From NCBI GenBank assembly GCA_050157065.1, contig CP189573.1: DNA of 64,000 nucleotides. One strand, given 5' to 3'. The DNA comes from Avipropionibacterium sp050157065. GTDB lineage: Bacteria; Actinomycetota; Actinomycetes; Propionibacteriales; Propionibacteriaceae. The position numbers and the translations under genes are program-made. Below are positions 52,143 through 62,300 of the stretch, piece by piece (within the stretch, counting starts at the first letter, position 1; each line of letters starts with the position of its first letter). Below the pieces are notes generated by a model. It searched no databases and had not been told where the DNA came from. It saw only the letters and a list, made by a program, of their open reading frames with translations.

Positions 52143-52255
52143 TGCAACTCCATTCTGTTGGTCCGGGCCGCTCCCGGAGTCGCGAACACCGCCGTCGGGT
52201 GCCGCCGGAGACGACCCTGCCGAACAAACACGACACCTCATGTCAGGTTTTTGGA

Positions 52256-52261
52256 TAGATT
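52256..52261 (+). promoter_or_regulatory. -10 box of a probable leaderless promoter (WYL regulator)
   Basis: TAGATT fits TANNNT and ends 6 nt before GTG 52268. Confidence 0.5.
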
Positions 52262-52267
52262 CTCCGG

Positions 52268-53233
52268 GTGCGTGCAGATCGGCTGGTCTCCCTGGTGCTG
52301 TTGCTGCGCCAGCGGGGTCGGCTGACCGCCGAGGTGTTGGCGGCCGAGCTCGAGGTGTCGACGCGGACCGTGCTCCGCGACATCGAGGCCCTGTCGACCG
52401 CCGGTGTCCCGGTCTACGCCGAGCGTGGCAGGCACGGTGGATACGCGTTGCTGCCCGGGTTCCGGACCGAGCTGACGGGGTTGAACCATGACGAGGCACT
52501 GGCCCTGCTGGCCGCCGGATCGCACCGGGGTGGCCAGGCCTTCGGGTTGGGCTCATCGCTCGCCTCGGCCATGCGCAAGGTCGTCGACGCCTTGCCCGAC
52601 GGACATCGGGCCGACGTCGGCCAAGCCTCGCGCCGCTTCCTGCTCGAGCCGGAGACCGACCTGCTCTCCCGCCGTCGGAGCCTCGAGCACGTACCCCACG
52701 CGACCATGATCGAGATCCGACGTGCCGTGCTGGCCGGACGCAAGCTGCGGATCCACTACCGGGCGACGGGCGAGGATGCGCGATGGCGGACGGTCGACCC
52801 CATCGGCCTGGTGACGGTGCGTGATCGGGGCTACCTGCTCGCCCTGCGAGACGGAGCCGAACGGAGCTACCGGCTGGCCCGCATCCTTGCTGCCGAACAG
52901 CTCCCGGAGTCCGCCGAACGGCCCGCCGCTGTTGATCTTGACCGGATCTGGCGGGAGCGGTGTGCCCAGTTCCTCTCCACCGACCACGTCACCGTCGAGG
53001 TGCGGGTCGGTCCGCCCGGGTACGAGGACCTGCTGGACATGGCCGAAGCCGTCCGGTCGGAGCAACCCGACCGGGACGACTGGCGACGGCTGCAGGTCGC
53101 CTTCCAGGACCTGTGGCATGCGGAGTGGGCACTGTGGCAGCTCGGCGCTCGTGCCGAGGCTGTTGGCCCACCGGCTTTGCGGGCAGCCCTCCACCGACGC
53201 GCGGCCGTACTGGCCGATCGCTACCGTGACTGA
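52268..53233 (+). CDS. YafY-type HTH/WYL-domain transcriptional regulator
   Basis: A 321-residue regulator. The DeoR-like helix-turn-helix is RADRLVSLVLLLRQRGRLTAEVLAAELEVSTRTVLRDIEAL (positions 2-42), with the usual ERGRHGGYALLPG wing. The WYL domain lies around residues 155-210 (AVLAGRKLRIHYRATGEDARWRTVDPIGLVTVRDRGYLLAL), with Arg-rich ligand loops, and a C-terminal extension domain (WCX-like) closes the protein. WYL proteins sense nucleotides or related ligands. GTG 52268 is leaderless by its TAGATT box. The divergent RidA gene is its likely target. Confidence 0.9.
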   Translation: MRADRLVSLVLLLRQRGRLTAEVLAAELEVSTRTVLRDIEALSTAGVPVYAERGRHGGYALLPGFRTELTGLNHDEALALLAAGSHRGGQAFGLGSSLASAMRKVVDALPDGHRADVGQASRRFLLEPETDLLSRRRSLEHVPHATMIEIRRAVLAGRKLRIHYRATGEDARWRTVDPIGLVTVRDRGYLLALRDGAERSYRLARILAAEQLPESAERPAAVDLDRIWRERCAQFLSTDHVTVEVRVGPPGYEDLLDMAEAVRSEQPDRDDWRRLQVAFQDLWHAEWALWQLGARAEAVGPPALRAALHRRAAVLADRYRD

Positions 53234-53317
53234 GGTCCCATGATCAGCTTGGGAGTGAGCGCGGTCGCGACATTGACCCGGGCCGAACGTGTGGGCGTTC
53301 CAGGCTTGCCCAAGCTG

Positions 53318-53340
53318 GTTGATCACCCAGGTTGGTCAAC
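53318..53340. promoter_or_regulatory. Dyad operator of the toxin-antitoxin promoter
   Basis: GTTGATCA and TGGTCAAC are inverted repeats matching at 7 of 8 positions around seven bases. They sit directly upstream of the -10 box of the antitoxin gene, the usual position for antitoxin autorepression. Confidence 0.65.
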
Positions 53341-53341
53341 A

Positions 53342-53347
53342 TAGACT
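53342..53347 (+). promoter_or_regulatory. -10 box of a probable leaderless promoter (antitoxin)
   Basis: TAGACT fits TANNNT and ends 6 nt before ATG 53354; it abuts the dyad operator. Confidence 0.55.
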
Positions 53348-53353
53348 GACGTC

Positions 53354-53581
53354 ATGGTGGAAGTCGTCAAGGTGCAGGATGCGAAGACCCGGCTGTCGGC
53401 CCTCCTCCACGAGGTCGAGGCGGGTGCGGAGATCGTGATCGCGCGTGGGAACGTCCCGGTGGCCCGGCTCGTGCCGATGGCCGACCGGGGCGTCCGGGAC
53501 ATGGGGTTCGTCGGGTACCGGGTGCCGGACAGCTTCTTCGATCCGCTGGAAGACGACGAGTTGGCCGCATGGGAGGCCTGA
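53354..53581 (+). CDS. Phd/YefM-family antitoxin
   Basis: A 75-residue type II antitoxin. The N-terminal DNA-binding fold is VVKVQDAKTRLSALLHEVEAGAEIVIARGNVPVARLVPM, the classic Phd/YefM pattern ('A+..L..LL..V..GE.i.I.r.g.pvA.L'). The acidic tail SFFDPLEDDELAAWEA would wrap the toxin. ATG 53354 is leaderless by its -10 box. Its TGA shares one base with the toxin ATG (TGATG), giving coupled translation, and the dyad upstream fits autoregulation. Confidence 0.93.
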   Translation: MVEVVKVQDAKTRLSALLHEVEAGAEIVIARGNVPVARLVPMADRGVRDMGFVGYRVPDSFFDPLEDDELAAWEA

Positions 53582-53973
53582 TGGGGCCCGTCCTGCTCGA
53601 CACCCACGCGATGTTGTGGATCCTCACCGAACCGGCCAAGTTGTCGGCGAACGCCCGGCGGATCGTCGAGGACAGGAACACGGTGTTGCTGGCGTCGGCG
53701 GCCACGGCATGGGAGATCGCCACCAAGCACCGACTCGGCAAGCTGCCCACGGCAGGCGCGGTGATGAGCGGTTACGAGCGCCATCTTGAGCGGGCTGCGA
53801 TCGACTCGTTGGTGATCAGCCCTGCCCATGCCTTGACGGCGGGCTCACTTGAGTGGCAGCACCGGGATCCGTTTGATCGGATGCTCGCAGCAACAGCGAT
53901 CATCGAGGCGATTCCGCTGATGACCGCGGACCCCGCGTTCGACACCCTGAACGGGCTCCGGCTGATCTGGTAG
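53581..53973 (+). CDS. PIN-domain (VapC-type) ribonuclease toxin
   Basis: A 130-residue PIN-domain toxin. The acidic active site is complete: LLDTHAMLWIL (Asp7), ATAWEIATKH (Glu), HRDPFDRMLAATAI (Asp) and MTADPAFD (Asp). Such toxins cut tRNA or rRNA at a single site when the antitoxin is degraded. ATG 53581 lies four bases after GGGAGG and overlaps the antitoxin stop; an in-frame ATG at 53569 is inside the antitoxin and less likely. The gene converges with recD behind a short hairpin. Confidence 0.93.
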   Translation: MGPVLLDTHAMLWILTEPAKLSANARRIVEDRNTVLLASAATAWEIATKHRLGKLPTAGAVMSGYERHLERAAIDSLVISPAHALTAGSLEWQHRDPFDRMLAATAIIEAIPLMTADPAFDTLNGLRLIW

Positions 53974-53975
53974 GG

Positions 53976-53992
53976 CCGCCCGTCCGGGGCGG
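53976..53992. terminator. Hairpin between the toxin gene and recD
   Basis: CCGCCC and GGGCGG pair perfectly over six bases with a five-base loop in the 39-base gap between convergent genes. No T-run follows. Confidence 0.45.
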
Positions 53993-54012
53993 AGTGACCG
54001 CCCGGTCGGCCG

Positions 54013-55932
54013 TCAGAGCCGCTGCCGCAGCCCGCTCGCGCGGTTGGCGGGACGCAGCACGGCACGCCGGATCGACTCCGCGGTGCCGACGAGGCAGACC
54101 GTCGTGGTCGCGCGGGTGACGGCGGTGTAGACGAGTTCGCGTGTCAGCAAGGGAGAGTCGACCGGCGGCAGCACGAACGAGACGTCGCCGAACTGACTGC
54201 CCTGGCCGCGGTGCACCGTCATCGCGTGCACGGTCTGTACGCCGGTCAGCCGAGCCGGCGCGTACTCCACCCATTCCGGCCCGCGCGCGAACACCGCCCG
54301 CAGCCCCCGGGGAGTCTCCACCACCACCCCGGTGTCGCCGTTGAACAGGTTGAGGTCGTAGTCGTTGTTGGTGATCAACAACGGCCGCCCCGGGTACCAC
54401 TCGTCGCGGAGCCCGTGCCCGAGGTCCAACCAGCGCTCGACCTCCCGGGTCCACCGACTCACCCCGTACGGGCCGGTGCGGTGACCGCAGAGCAGTCGGT
54501 GGGCCTCCAGTGCCCGGAGGGCGCCCTGACGGTCACCCGTCGTGGCGGCATCGGCCAGCCGGGTCGCGGTGGCCACGACGCGGTCCCGGACCTGGGGCAC
54601 CGCGTCGGCGCGCAGCTCCTCGTCGGCGACCTCGATGAACCGGACGTCGTCGTGCCCGGCGGTGACGATCTCGACCGCAGCATCGGCGTCGCCGGTACGG
54701 ATGGCGGTCGCCAGCTCGCCGATCGCCCCGCCGAACCGCCAGGTGTGGGTCAGGCGCACCACCCCGTCGACGACGTCGGGCGGCAGGTCGACCCCGCGGC
54801 CGTCGTCGACCAGGTCAGCCAGCGGTTCGTACGGATCCGAGGTTTCGGGATCGTCGCCGTCCATGCCGCCGAGCGCAGGTGCCCGGTGGGCGGAGTCCAA
54901 GGCGGCGCCGGTGACGTCGGCCATCACGGCCCCGGCCTCGACGCTGGTGAGCTGGTCCGGATCACCGACCAGCACCACGCGTGAGTGTGGCCGGACGGCT
55001 TCGAGCAGTCGGGCCATCATCGGCAGTGACACCATCGACATCTCGTCGATCACGATCACGTCGTGGGGCAGCCGGTTCTCGCTGTCGTGCCGGAAGCGGC
55101 CCGGCGTGTTCGGGATGGACCCGAGCAGTCGGTGCATGGTGAGCGCCGACCAGGTCCCCACCCGGGCGGCGTCGGCCTCGGGCAGGGCTGCGGTCGCCTC
55201 GCGTACGGCTTCGGCCAGCCGGGCGGCGGCCTTGCCGGTGGGCGCGGCGAGGGCGACCCGCTGGTCCGCGCCGTCGGGTTGGTCGGCGAGCAGGGCGAGC
55301 AGCTTCGCCACCGTCGTCGTCTTGCCCGTCCCGGGGCCGCCCGCGAGGACGGTGACCCGACCGAGCACGGCGACGGCGGCGGCGATCCGCTGCCGGTCGG
55401 CCTCGTCGGGGTCCAGTTCGTCGGGGCTGAACACCCGGTCCAGACCGGCCCGGAGTCGGTCCAGGTCGATGCTGGTGTCGGCGGGCAGCTCCCGGCGGGT
55501 CTGCAGCTGCTGCCGTACGGTCTCCTCCTCGGCCCAGTACCGCTCGAGGTAGAACACGGACCCGATCAGTCGCAGGGGCCGGTCACCGTCACCGTCCGCC
55601 CCCACGGTGACCAGCGGACTCGCCGCGCACGTGCTCACCCACTCCTCCGGTTCGGGCCACGGCAGGTCGGCCGCGTCGACGACCTCTTCGTCCTTGGACT
55701 CGAACACCCAGTCCCGGGCCGTCGTGAGGTCGAGGCAGACCGAGCCGCCGCGCAGGGAGCGGACCGTCAGCGCCACTGCCAGCAGTACGTCCGGATCGGC
55801 TTCGCCGCCTATCCGCCCCAGGGCGGTCGCGGTGTGGACGTCGGCCAACCCCAGCACCCCGACCTCGTGGAAGCGGGCCATCGGTGTGGTCCGGTCGCGC
55901 AGGCCGAGGGCCAGCTCCAGGTGTTCGGTCAC
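54013..55932 (-). CDS. recD: RecD, exodeoxyribonuclease V alpha subunit
   Basis: A 639-residue SF1B 5'-3' helicase subunit of RecBCD. Walker A GGPGTGKTTTVAKLLALL is near 197, then VALAAPTGKAAARLAEAVREA (motif Ia), VIVIDEMSMVSLPMMARLLEAV (motif II), VVLVGDPDQLTSVEAGAVMADV (motif III) and, near the C-terminus, TVHRGQGSQFGDVSFVLP and LVYTAVTRATTTVCLV (motifs V and VI). GTG 55932 overlaps the recB stop (GTGA). It is the last gene of the recC-recB-recD unit and converges on the toxin-antitoxin pair. Confidence 0.95.
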   Translation of the reverse strand: MTEHLELALGLRDRTTPMARFHEVGVLGLADVHTATALGRIGGEADPDVLLAVALTVRSLRGGSVCLDLTTARDWVFESKDEEVVDAADLPWPEPEEWVSTCAASPLVTVGADGDGDRPLRLIGSVFYLERYWAEEETVRQQLQTRRELPADTSIDLDRLRAGLDRVFSPDELDPDEADRQRIAAAVAVLGRVTVLAGGPGTGKTTTVAKLLALLADQPDGADQRVALAAPTGKAAARLAEAVREATAALPEADAARVGTWSALTMHRLLGSIPNTPGRFRHDSENRLPHDVIVIDEMSMVSLPMMARLLEAVRPHSRVVLVGDPDQLTSVEAGAVMADVTGAALDSAHRAPALGGMDGDDPETSDPYEPLADLVDDGRGVDLPPDVVDGVVRLTHTWRFGGAIGELATAIRTGDADAAVEIVTAGHDDVRFIEVADEELRADAVPQVRDRVVATATRLADAATTGDRQGALRALEAHRLLCGHRTGPYGVSRWTREVERWLDLGHGLRDEWYPGRPLLITNNDYDLNLFNGDTGVVVETPRGLRAVFARGPEWVEYAPARLTGVQTVHAMTVHRGQGSQFGDVSFVLPPVDSPLLTRELVYTAVTRATTTVCLVGTAESIRRAVLRPANRASGLRQRL

Positions 55933-58900
55933 GGTGCCTCCTCGCTGCGGGTGGTGGCGGCAGCAGCCGTGACCGGGGCGCCCTCGTCCAACAGGTCGGA
56001 CAGGTCGGTCACCAGGGCGGGACCCGGGTCCCACGAGAACACGCCGTACGGAACGCCGTCCGCGGTCGGGGTGTCGGGCCCGGCCATCCCGCGGACGAAC
56101 AGGTAGGCGATGCCGCCGAGGTGGACCGCCGGATCGTAGTCGGGCTGACGCCACCGCAGGAACCGGTGCAGGGCGACCGAGTACAGCAGGGCCTGCAGCG
56201 GATAGTGGGCCCGCATCATCGCGGTGGCGAGCCGCTCGGGGTGGTAGTCGGCCAGGGTCAGCTCGCGGCCGGGTTCGCCGAGCCAGTTGGACTTGTAGTC
56301 GACGACGAGGTGGCGAGCGGATCCCCTCGACAGGCTCGGGAGTCGTGGGTCGCTCGGGGGTCGTGGGTCACTGGGGATCCGGAGCACGGAGTCGATGGAT
56401 CCGGTGAGGAATCCGCGCAGCGGTTCGTCGCCGGTGGGGTCGGCGGCCAGCAGCCGGGGGTAGTCGGCGAGTTGGTGCCCCGACGGCAGGTGGCCCGCCA
56501 GCAGGCCGGCCACGTCGGCCAGGTGGATCCGCGGTCCGGGTCGGTCGCCACCGGCCAGCGGCAGCTCGAAGTCGAGCTCCGACAGTCGGTCGGCCGGACC
56601 GATGTCGGCCAACCGCAAGCCGCCGGCCAACGGGCCCAGCGGGGTCTGGAAGGCCGGCACCAGAGCGGCGGCGAGGGCGTCGCCGTCGACCGGGTACGGC
56701 GTCCGTGCGAGCTCGGCCGCCGTCATCACCCGCAGTTCGGCGGCCAGGTCGTCGGCCGTGGCGTCGACGTGTTCGAAGATCGCGTGCATGATCGTGCCGA
56801 ACTCGGTGCCGGCCGGCAGTTCACCCATCGGGGAGGGGCTCGACGGCGACAACGCGTCCGGGGCACCGCTCGGCGCGTCGTCGGCCGGGGGAGAGGCGGC
56901 CGGTGCGAGCGGTTCGTCGACCGGGACCACGCGTTCGTCGTCCTCGCCGACGTCGTCCGATGCGGTCGCGGTGGCACCCGGGTGGTCGTGGGCGGCGGCG
57001 GTCAGTGACGAGTAGGAGGTGCGGCGCCACTCCTGGTCGAGGGTGCGGTCGAACCGGCTGAGTGACAACGACGGGGACGTACTCGGCTCGGCCTGACGAC
57101 GGCGCCGCGGCCTGCCGTCGACCCGTTCGACACTGATCAGGTCGGCGTTCAGCCAGGCCAACGTGTCGGGATCCCCGGACACGTCCACCCGCGGGGGCGG
57201 GATCGCTCCGGCCCGTCGCGGTCCGTACAGCAGTCGTTGCAGCGGCGAGTTCGGCGTGTTGTACGAGTTCGCCCACCAGGTGATCACCTGGTGGCGTGCG
57301 CGGGTGAGCCCCACGTACAGCAGCCGCAGCGTCTCGCCGGCCTCCTCGTCGCGCCACACCGCCCGACGCCTGGACCGCTCCGGGGCGGTGTCGCCGCCGA
57401 CGTCGATCACGAGCTCGCCGGTGTCGGGGTCGTGGAACCGCAACACCTCGCCCCGTTCGTCGGGCACCCAGCGTTCCCACGCCTCGGGCAGCAGGACGAC
57501 CCCGAACTCGAGGCCCTTCGCCCGGTGCACCGTCAACACCTGGACCGCGTCGGCGTCGGTCTCCAGCCGGCGGGTCTGCTCATCGGCGCCGCCACGGCGG
57601 GCCTCGATGATCGAGTCGGCCAGCCAGTCGGTGAGCGCGGCCAGACCGAGGTGCTGCTCGGTCATCCGGCCGTGCAGCAGCTCACCGACGTGCCGCAGGT
57701 CACTGATCAACCGTTCACCGTCGGTGCGGGCGAGCAACCGCGCCGGCACCTGGTGCCCGTCGATCATCAGCTCCTGCAGGGCGGCGATGCCACGGGACCC
57801 GGCGACGGCAGCCCACTCCCGCAGCGTCAGGCTCAACTCGGCCAGCTCGTCCTCGGTGGCGGTGGCCAACCGGGTGAAGTCCCAGCCGATCATCGGGGTG
57901 AGCGCGGCCCGGCGGACGTTGCCGGCCCGGTGCTCCACCAGCGCCCGCAGCACGGCCAGCCAGTGGTCGGCCATCTCCGAGTCGAGCACCGTCGTCGCCC
58001 CGGTCTGGACCGCCGGCACGCCGGCGGTGGTGAGCGCCTCGGCCAGCGTTTCCGCGGTGGCGTTCTTCTGCACCAGGACAGCGATGTCTCGGGGTTGCAG
58101 GGCACGAGCTCCGTCGCCGTCGTCGACCGTCATGCCCGATTCGAGCAGGTCGATCACCTGGTTGACCAGGTCGTTGTTGATCATGGTCCGACTGCGCCTG
58201 ATGGGCGGCGGGTCGGTGGCGGTCGGGCTGGTCGGGATCATCCGGATCCGCAACGGTACGGCCACCGCGCCACCGGCGTCGTGGAGGCGGCCGGTGTCGT
58301 GGTGGGCCTGCACCGGCAGCACCTTGATCTTGTCCTCACCGAGCGCCGCGCCGGCGAACAGGTGGTCGATCGCGGCGACCAGGGAGCCGTCACTGCGCCA
58401 GTTGGTGCCGAGGGTGGCGTGGTGGTCGGCGGCGGCCACCGCGTCCAGGTAGGCGTGGACGTCGGCCCCGCGGAAGCCGTAGATCGCCTGTTTCGGGTCG
58501 CCGATCAAGACCACCGTGGCGTGGCCACCGAAGGCCCGTCGGACGATCTCCCACTGCACCGGGTCGGTGTCCTGGAACTCGTCGACCAGCACCACCTGGA
58601 ACCGTTCCCGCAGCAGCCCGACCGCGGCGTCACCATGATCGACATCGGCCAGCGAGTCCCGCAGCGCCACCAACACGTCGTCGTGGGTGGACAGCCGCTG
58701 CTGCCGTTTGCGTCGTTCGGTCTCGGCGCGGGTCTCGACCGCGAACTGCACCCGTGCCCGTACCTTCGGGTCGGCGACGTCGACGTCCGGCACGATCCGG
58801 CACTGCGCGTTGTCGGCCGCCGCCCGGGCCAGTTCGTGCGCGGTGGTCGGGTCCAGCACCTGTGGCTGCGCGGTGGCGTGCCGCCGGAGGTAGGTGTCGA

Positions 58901-59381
58901 CGGCGACTTCGTCGACCAGGTCGGCGATCGTCTCGACCAGCTGTCGATCCGGTTCGGCACGAGCCAACATCCCCAGCCCGTCGAGCATCCGGCCGCAGAA
59001 CTCGTGCGTGGTGGCGATGGTGGCGTCGTCGAAGTCGGTCAGTGCTGCCGCGATCCGGTCGCGACGAAGCCGTACGTCGTCCTCGGACCCGGTCGCCAAC
59101 AAGGTGATCAACGGGTCCGTACCCGAGGGCAGGGCGCCGGTGTTGATCATGGCCGTCAGGGCCCGCTCGGTCTCGACGAGGCGTGACCGGACACGGACCC
59201 GCAGCTCACCGGTCGCCGCCCGGCTGAACGTGACGATCATGATTGACTCGAGCGGGACACCCTCGGCCAGGTAGCGGGTCGCGAGCGCGGCGATGGCGTA
59301 CGTCTTGCCGGTTCCGGCACTGGCCTCCAGCACGGTGGTGCCGGACGGCAACGGGCCCAGCACGTCGAAGCGGTCGGTCAT
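55929..59381 (-). CDS. recB: RecB, exodeoxyribonuclease V beta subunit
   Basis: A 1150-residue SF1A helicase-nuclease subunit of RecBCD. The helicase shows VLEASAGTGKTYAIAAL (near 17), IVTFSRAATGEL, VVLVDEFQDTDPVQWEIV, IGDPKQAIYGFRGAD, VLTVHRAKGLEFGVVLLPE and LLYVGLTRARHQV. The C-terminal nuclease domain has FGTIMHAIFEHVD, LTGSIDSVLRI and the catalytic VVDYKSNWLG (near 1026). An acidic Pro/Ser linker (around 830-880) and a short duplicated 'PSDPR' stretch separate the parts. ATG 59381 starts two bases after the recC stop. It cuts DNA until Chi-like regulation. Confidence 0.95.
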   Translation of the reverse strand: MTDRFDVLGPLPSGTTVLEASAGTGKTYAIAALATRYLAEGVPLESIMIVTFSRAATGELRVRVRSRLVETERALTAMINTGALPSGTDPLITLLATGSEDDVRLRRDRIAAALTDFDDATIATTHEFCGRMLDGLGMLARAEPDRQLVETIADLVDEVAVDTYLRRHATAQPQVLDPTTAHELARAAADNAQCRIVPDVDVADPKVRARVQFAVETRAETERRKRQQRLSTHDDVLVALRDSLADVDHGDAAVGLLRERFQVVLVDEFQDTDPVQWEIVRRAFGGHATVVLIGDPKQAIYGFRGADVHAYLDAVAAADHHATLGTNWRSDGSLVAAIDHLFAGAALGEDKIKVLPVQAHHDTGRLHDAGGAVAVPLRIRMIPTSPTATDPPPIRRSRTMINNDLVNQVIDLLESGMTVDDGDGARALQPRDIAVLVQKNATAETLAEALTTAGVPAVQTGATTVLDSEMADHWLAVLRALVEHRAGNVRRAALTPMIGWDFTRLATATEDELAELSLTLREWAAVAGSRGIAALQELMIDGHQVPARLLARTDGERLISDLRHVGELLHGRMTEQHLGLAALTDWLADSIIEARRGGADEQTRRLETDADAVQVLTVHRAKGLEFGVVLLPEAWERWVPDERGEVLRFHDPDTGELVIDVGGDTAPERSRRRAVWRDEEAGETLRLLYVGLTRARHQVITWWANSYNTPNSPLQRLLYGPRRAGAIPPPRVDVSGDPDTLAWLNADLISVERVDGRPRRRRQAEPSTSPSLSLSRFDRTLDQEWRRTSYSSLTAAAHDHPGATATASDDVGEDDERVVPVDEPLAPAASPPADDAPSGAPDALSPSSPSPMGELPAGTEFGTIMHAIFEHVDATADDLAAELRVMTAAELARTPYPVDGDALAAALVPAFQTPLGPLAGGLRLADIGPADRLSELDFELPLAGGDRPGPRIHLADVAGLLAGHLPSGHQLADYPRLLAADPTGDEPLRGFLTGSIDSVLRIPSDPRPPSDPRLPSLSRGSARHLVVDYKSNWLGEPGRELTLADYHPERLATAMMRAHYPLQALLYSVALHRFLRWRQPDYDPAVHLGGIAYLFVRGMAGPDTPTADGVPYGVFSWDPGPALVTDLSDLLDEGAPVTAAAATTRSEEAP

Positions 59382-59383
59382 GA

Positions 59384-62300
59384 TCAACTCATCCCCCGAC
59401 CCTGTCGGAGCAGCGGTCCGAACAGCCGGCGCGCCAGGGTGCCGAAGCGCGTCGGGTCGGCGTCGGGACCGCGACGTTCCTCGTCGCGCGCCGGATCGGC
59501 GACCACCGCGTCGAAGCCGCCACCCCACAGGGCCTCCCATACGTCGGCTCCGCGCTCGTGCTCCCACTCGCGGCGGGCGACCCGCAGCGCCTGCTCGGGG
59601 TCGTCGTTGCGCTGGACGACCGAGCGGGCGTACGCGTGCCCGGTCGACAGCGGGAGTGGCAACGGCTCGGTGAGGCCCTGGCGCATCAGGTCGATCGCGT
59701 CACCGAGCACGATCCGGGCGAAGCCGGGGTCGACCGGCCCCAGGATCGCGACACCCCGGTTCTTGCCGACCACGACCGCCTGCCAGCCCACGTCGGGTTG
59801 GGTGCAGGTCAGCGCCAACAACTCCCACCACGCGGTCAGCCACTGCTTCGCCCCGGCCCAGGAGTAGCCGACGTGGACGATGTTGTTGCGATACATCCGG
59901 GTCGAGGTCCCCGTCAGGCTCCAGCCCTCACCGGTGGCGTGCAGGTCGATGTCGTACCGGTCACCGCTCGTCCACTGTCGGGCGCGCTCGACGGTCGCCT
60001 CGACGTCGGTGAGCACCTTGTCCAACACCTTGGACCCCAGCCGTCGGGGCGGCAGCGAACCCCGCCGCCATTCGGCCGCGACGAGGTCGCGCTCGGCGGT
60101 GCCCTGCAGCCGAGCGGTCAGCATCCGGTCGCCGATCTGCCACTGCTGCAGCCCGTCGAGGGTCAACGCCAACTCGTCGGCGACCCCGTCCTCCTCGCCG
60201 GGCAGTCGGTAGTTGCCCCGGGTCACCAGGAACCCCTTGGCGGGATGGCTGAAGAACCGTTGCAGCTGGCCGAGCTCGACGTCGGGCACCTCGAGCGGAG
60301 GCAGTGGTGCCCGGGTGAAGACCGGCTGCGGCTGCTGTCGTGGTGCGACCAGCGCGCGGGCCCCGGCGAGTGCGGTCCGGTCGAAGGAGCGGAGCCGGCT
60401 CGTCGCGGTGAAGTTGCGCGGGTCGTACGGCTGCAGTGGGTGATCGACCACCAACCGGTCGCGGACGCTGCGCCCGTCGGTCGGGGCGACGAGGTGCTCG
60501 GCGGCGTCGATCAGCTCGCCGACCGGCACCGCCTGCGGCCGCCGCGCGTTGGTCCGCGGGTCGCGGCCCGAGTGCACGATCACCAAGGTGTCGGTGGCCG
60601 CCATGATCGCGTCCAGGAACAGTTGCCGGTCCTCGCTGCGGCGGTCACGATCACCGACCCGCGGGTCGCGGGCGAGCAGGTCGTCGCCGTCGAGTCGGCG
60701 TCCCCGCGGGAACACCTGGTCGTCCATCCCCAGCAGGCACACCACCCGGTGCGGCACCGAGCGCATCGGGGCCAACGACGAGACCGTCAGGCTGCCGGTA
60801 CGGAAGTTGGCGCGGCCGGGTCGGCCGGCCAGCACGTCGTCGAGCAGGTCTCGGACGTCACCGAGGGAGAGCTGTACGTCCGGGGCGCCGAGCTCCGGTG
60901 TCAACGCGTCGGGGTCGGTCAGGCCGTTCACCGTCGCCCATGCGTGCCCACGTTGCCAGGCCTCACCGGGCGCCGGTGCGGTGAGCAGTTCGAGGGCCTC
61001 GTGCAGCACCGTGACCCAGCCGGCCAGCGAGTGCGGCCCCCGGAACCGATCGAGGACGTGGTCGAGCCGGTCGGTGAACTCGACCAGGCGGCCGATCAGG
61101 TCCACGGTGCCGGACTCCACGCCGTCGAGCGGGAGCACGAGGCCCAGGTGATGGTGGCCCGCCTCCGACATCGCGACCCCGAGCAGCATCCGGTCCAGGC
61201 CGGCCGCCACCGTGTTCTGCGGGATGTCGGCCAACCCGAAGCGGCCCCGGTCCTCGGCGTCCAGGCCCCACCGCATGCCGGAGTCCCGGACGAGGCGCTC
61301 GATGGTCTCCAGGTCGTCGGCGGTGAAGTGGAACCGGTGGGCCACCGCCGGGGCGGCGCACAGGTCCATCAGCCCCGAGGCCGTCAACCGGGCCGACACC
61401 AGCTCCAACAGCCGTTGCAGCACCCCCAGCAGGGGATTGAGCTGGGGGAGCGACTGGTCGGCCACCCGCACCCGCAGCCGTCGACCCGGATGCCGCGCGT
61501 CAGCGCGGCGGCCGGCCTCACCGGTGGGCAGCCCGGACGCGTCGAAGGCCGCGGTGACGAGCGGGACGAATCGTGGCAGGTCGGGGCACATGATCATGAT
61601 GTCGCGCGGCTCGAGGGTGGGATCGGCCTCGAGCAGGGTGCACACGACTTCTCGCAACACCTCGACCTGCCGGTCGGGGCCGTGGCACGCGTGGACCTGC
61701 AGGCTGTGGTCGTCGTCGGCCAGCGGCGCCGGGTCGACACCCGGCTGCTCGAACGGCTCGTCGGTGACGATCGCGTGCTGCACCCGGGCCAGCACGGTGT
61801 CGCGGGTCGGCGTGAACGGCAACGCGTCGTGGACCACCGGCACCGCCAGCTGAGAGGTGACGTGCTGGAACTCGGTGACGTCGCGGCCCAAGGTGCTGAC
61901 CAGCCGGTTGCCCGTCGGCGGTGCGACGACGTCGGCCCGGCGTGGCCAGGGCTCCGTCGTGGAGGTGAGGCCGGCGGCCGCGACGCGGTCCCACCGGGCG
62001 GGTGAGGGGTGGGCGGTCCACAGGTGCACCTCGCGATGCCGTGCCAGGCCCTCCAACACCAGTCGGTCGACGGCGTCGAGCCGGTTCAGCCCGAAGACCG
62101 ACAGTCGGTCGGGCAACGCGAAGCGGCCCGGGTCGTCGGCCAGCACGGCCGCCACGTGCTCGATCCGTTCCGCCGGGGACGGCACCTCGGTCGTGGCGCG
62201 GACCGTACGCAGGAGTTGGGGTTGCCAGCGGTACGGATCGGTGAGGGCGGCGCCGGCGTCGTCGACGTCGCGACCGGCCAACCAGGCCGTCACCAGCTCC

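Noticed and set aside
59558..62005. An 815-codon plus-strand open frame opposite recC
   Set aside because: An antisense shadow; composition is rich in Gly, Arg, Val and His without motifs, while recC on the other strand is clear.
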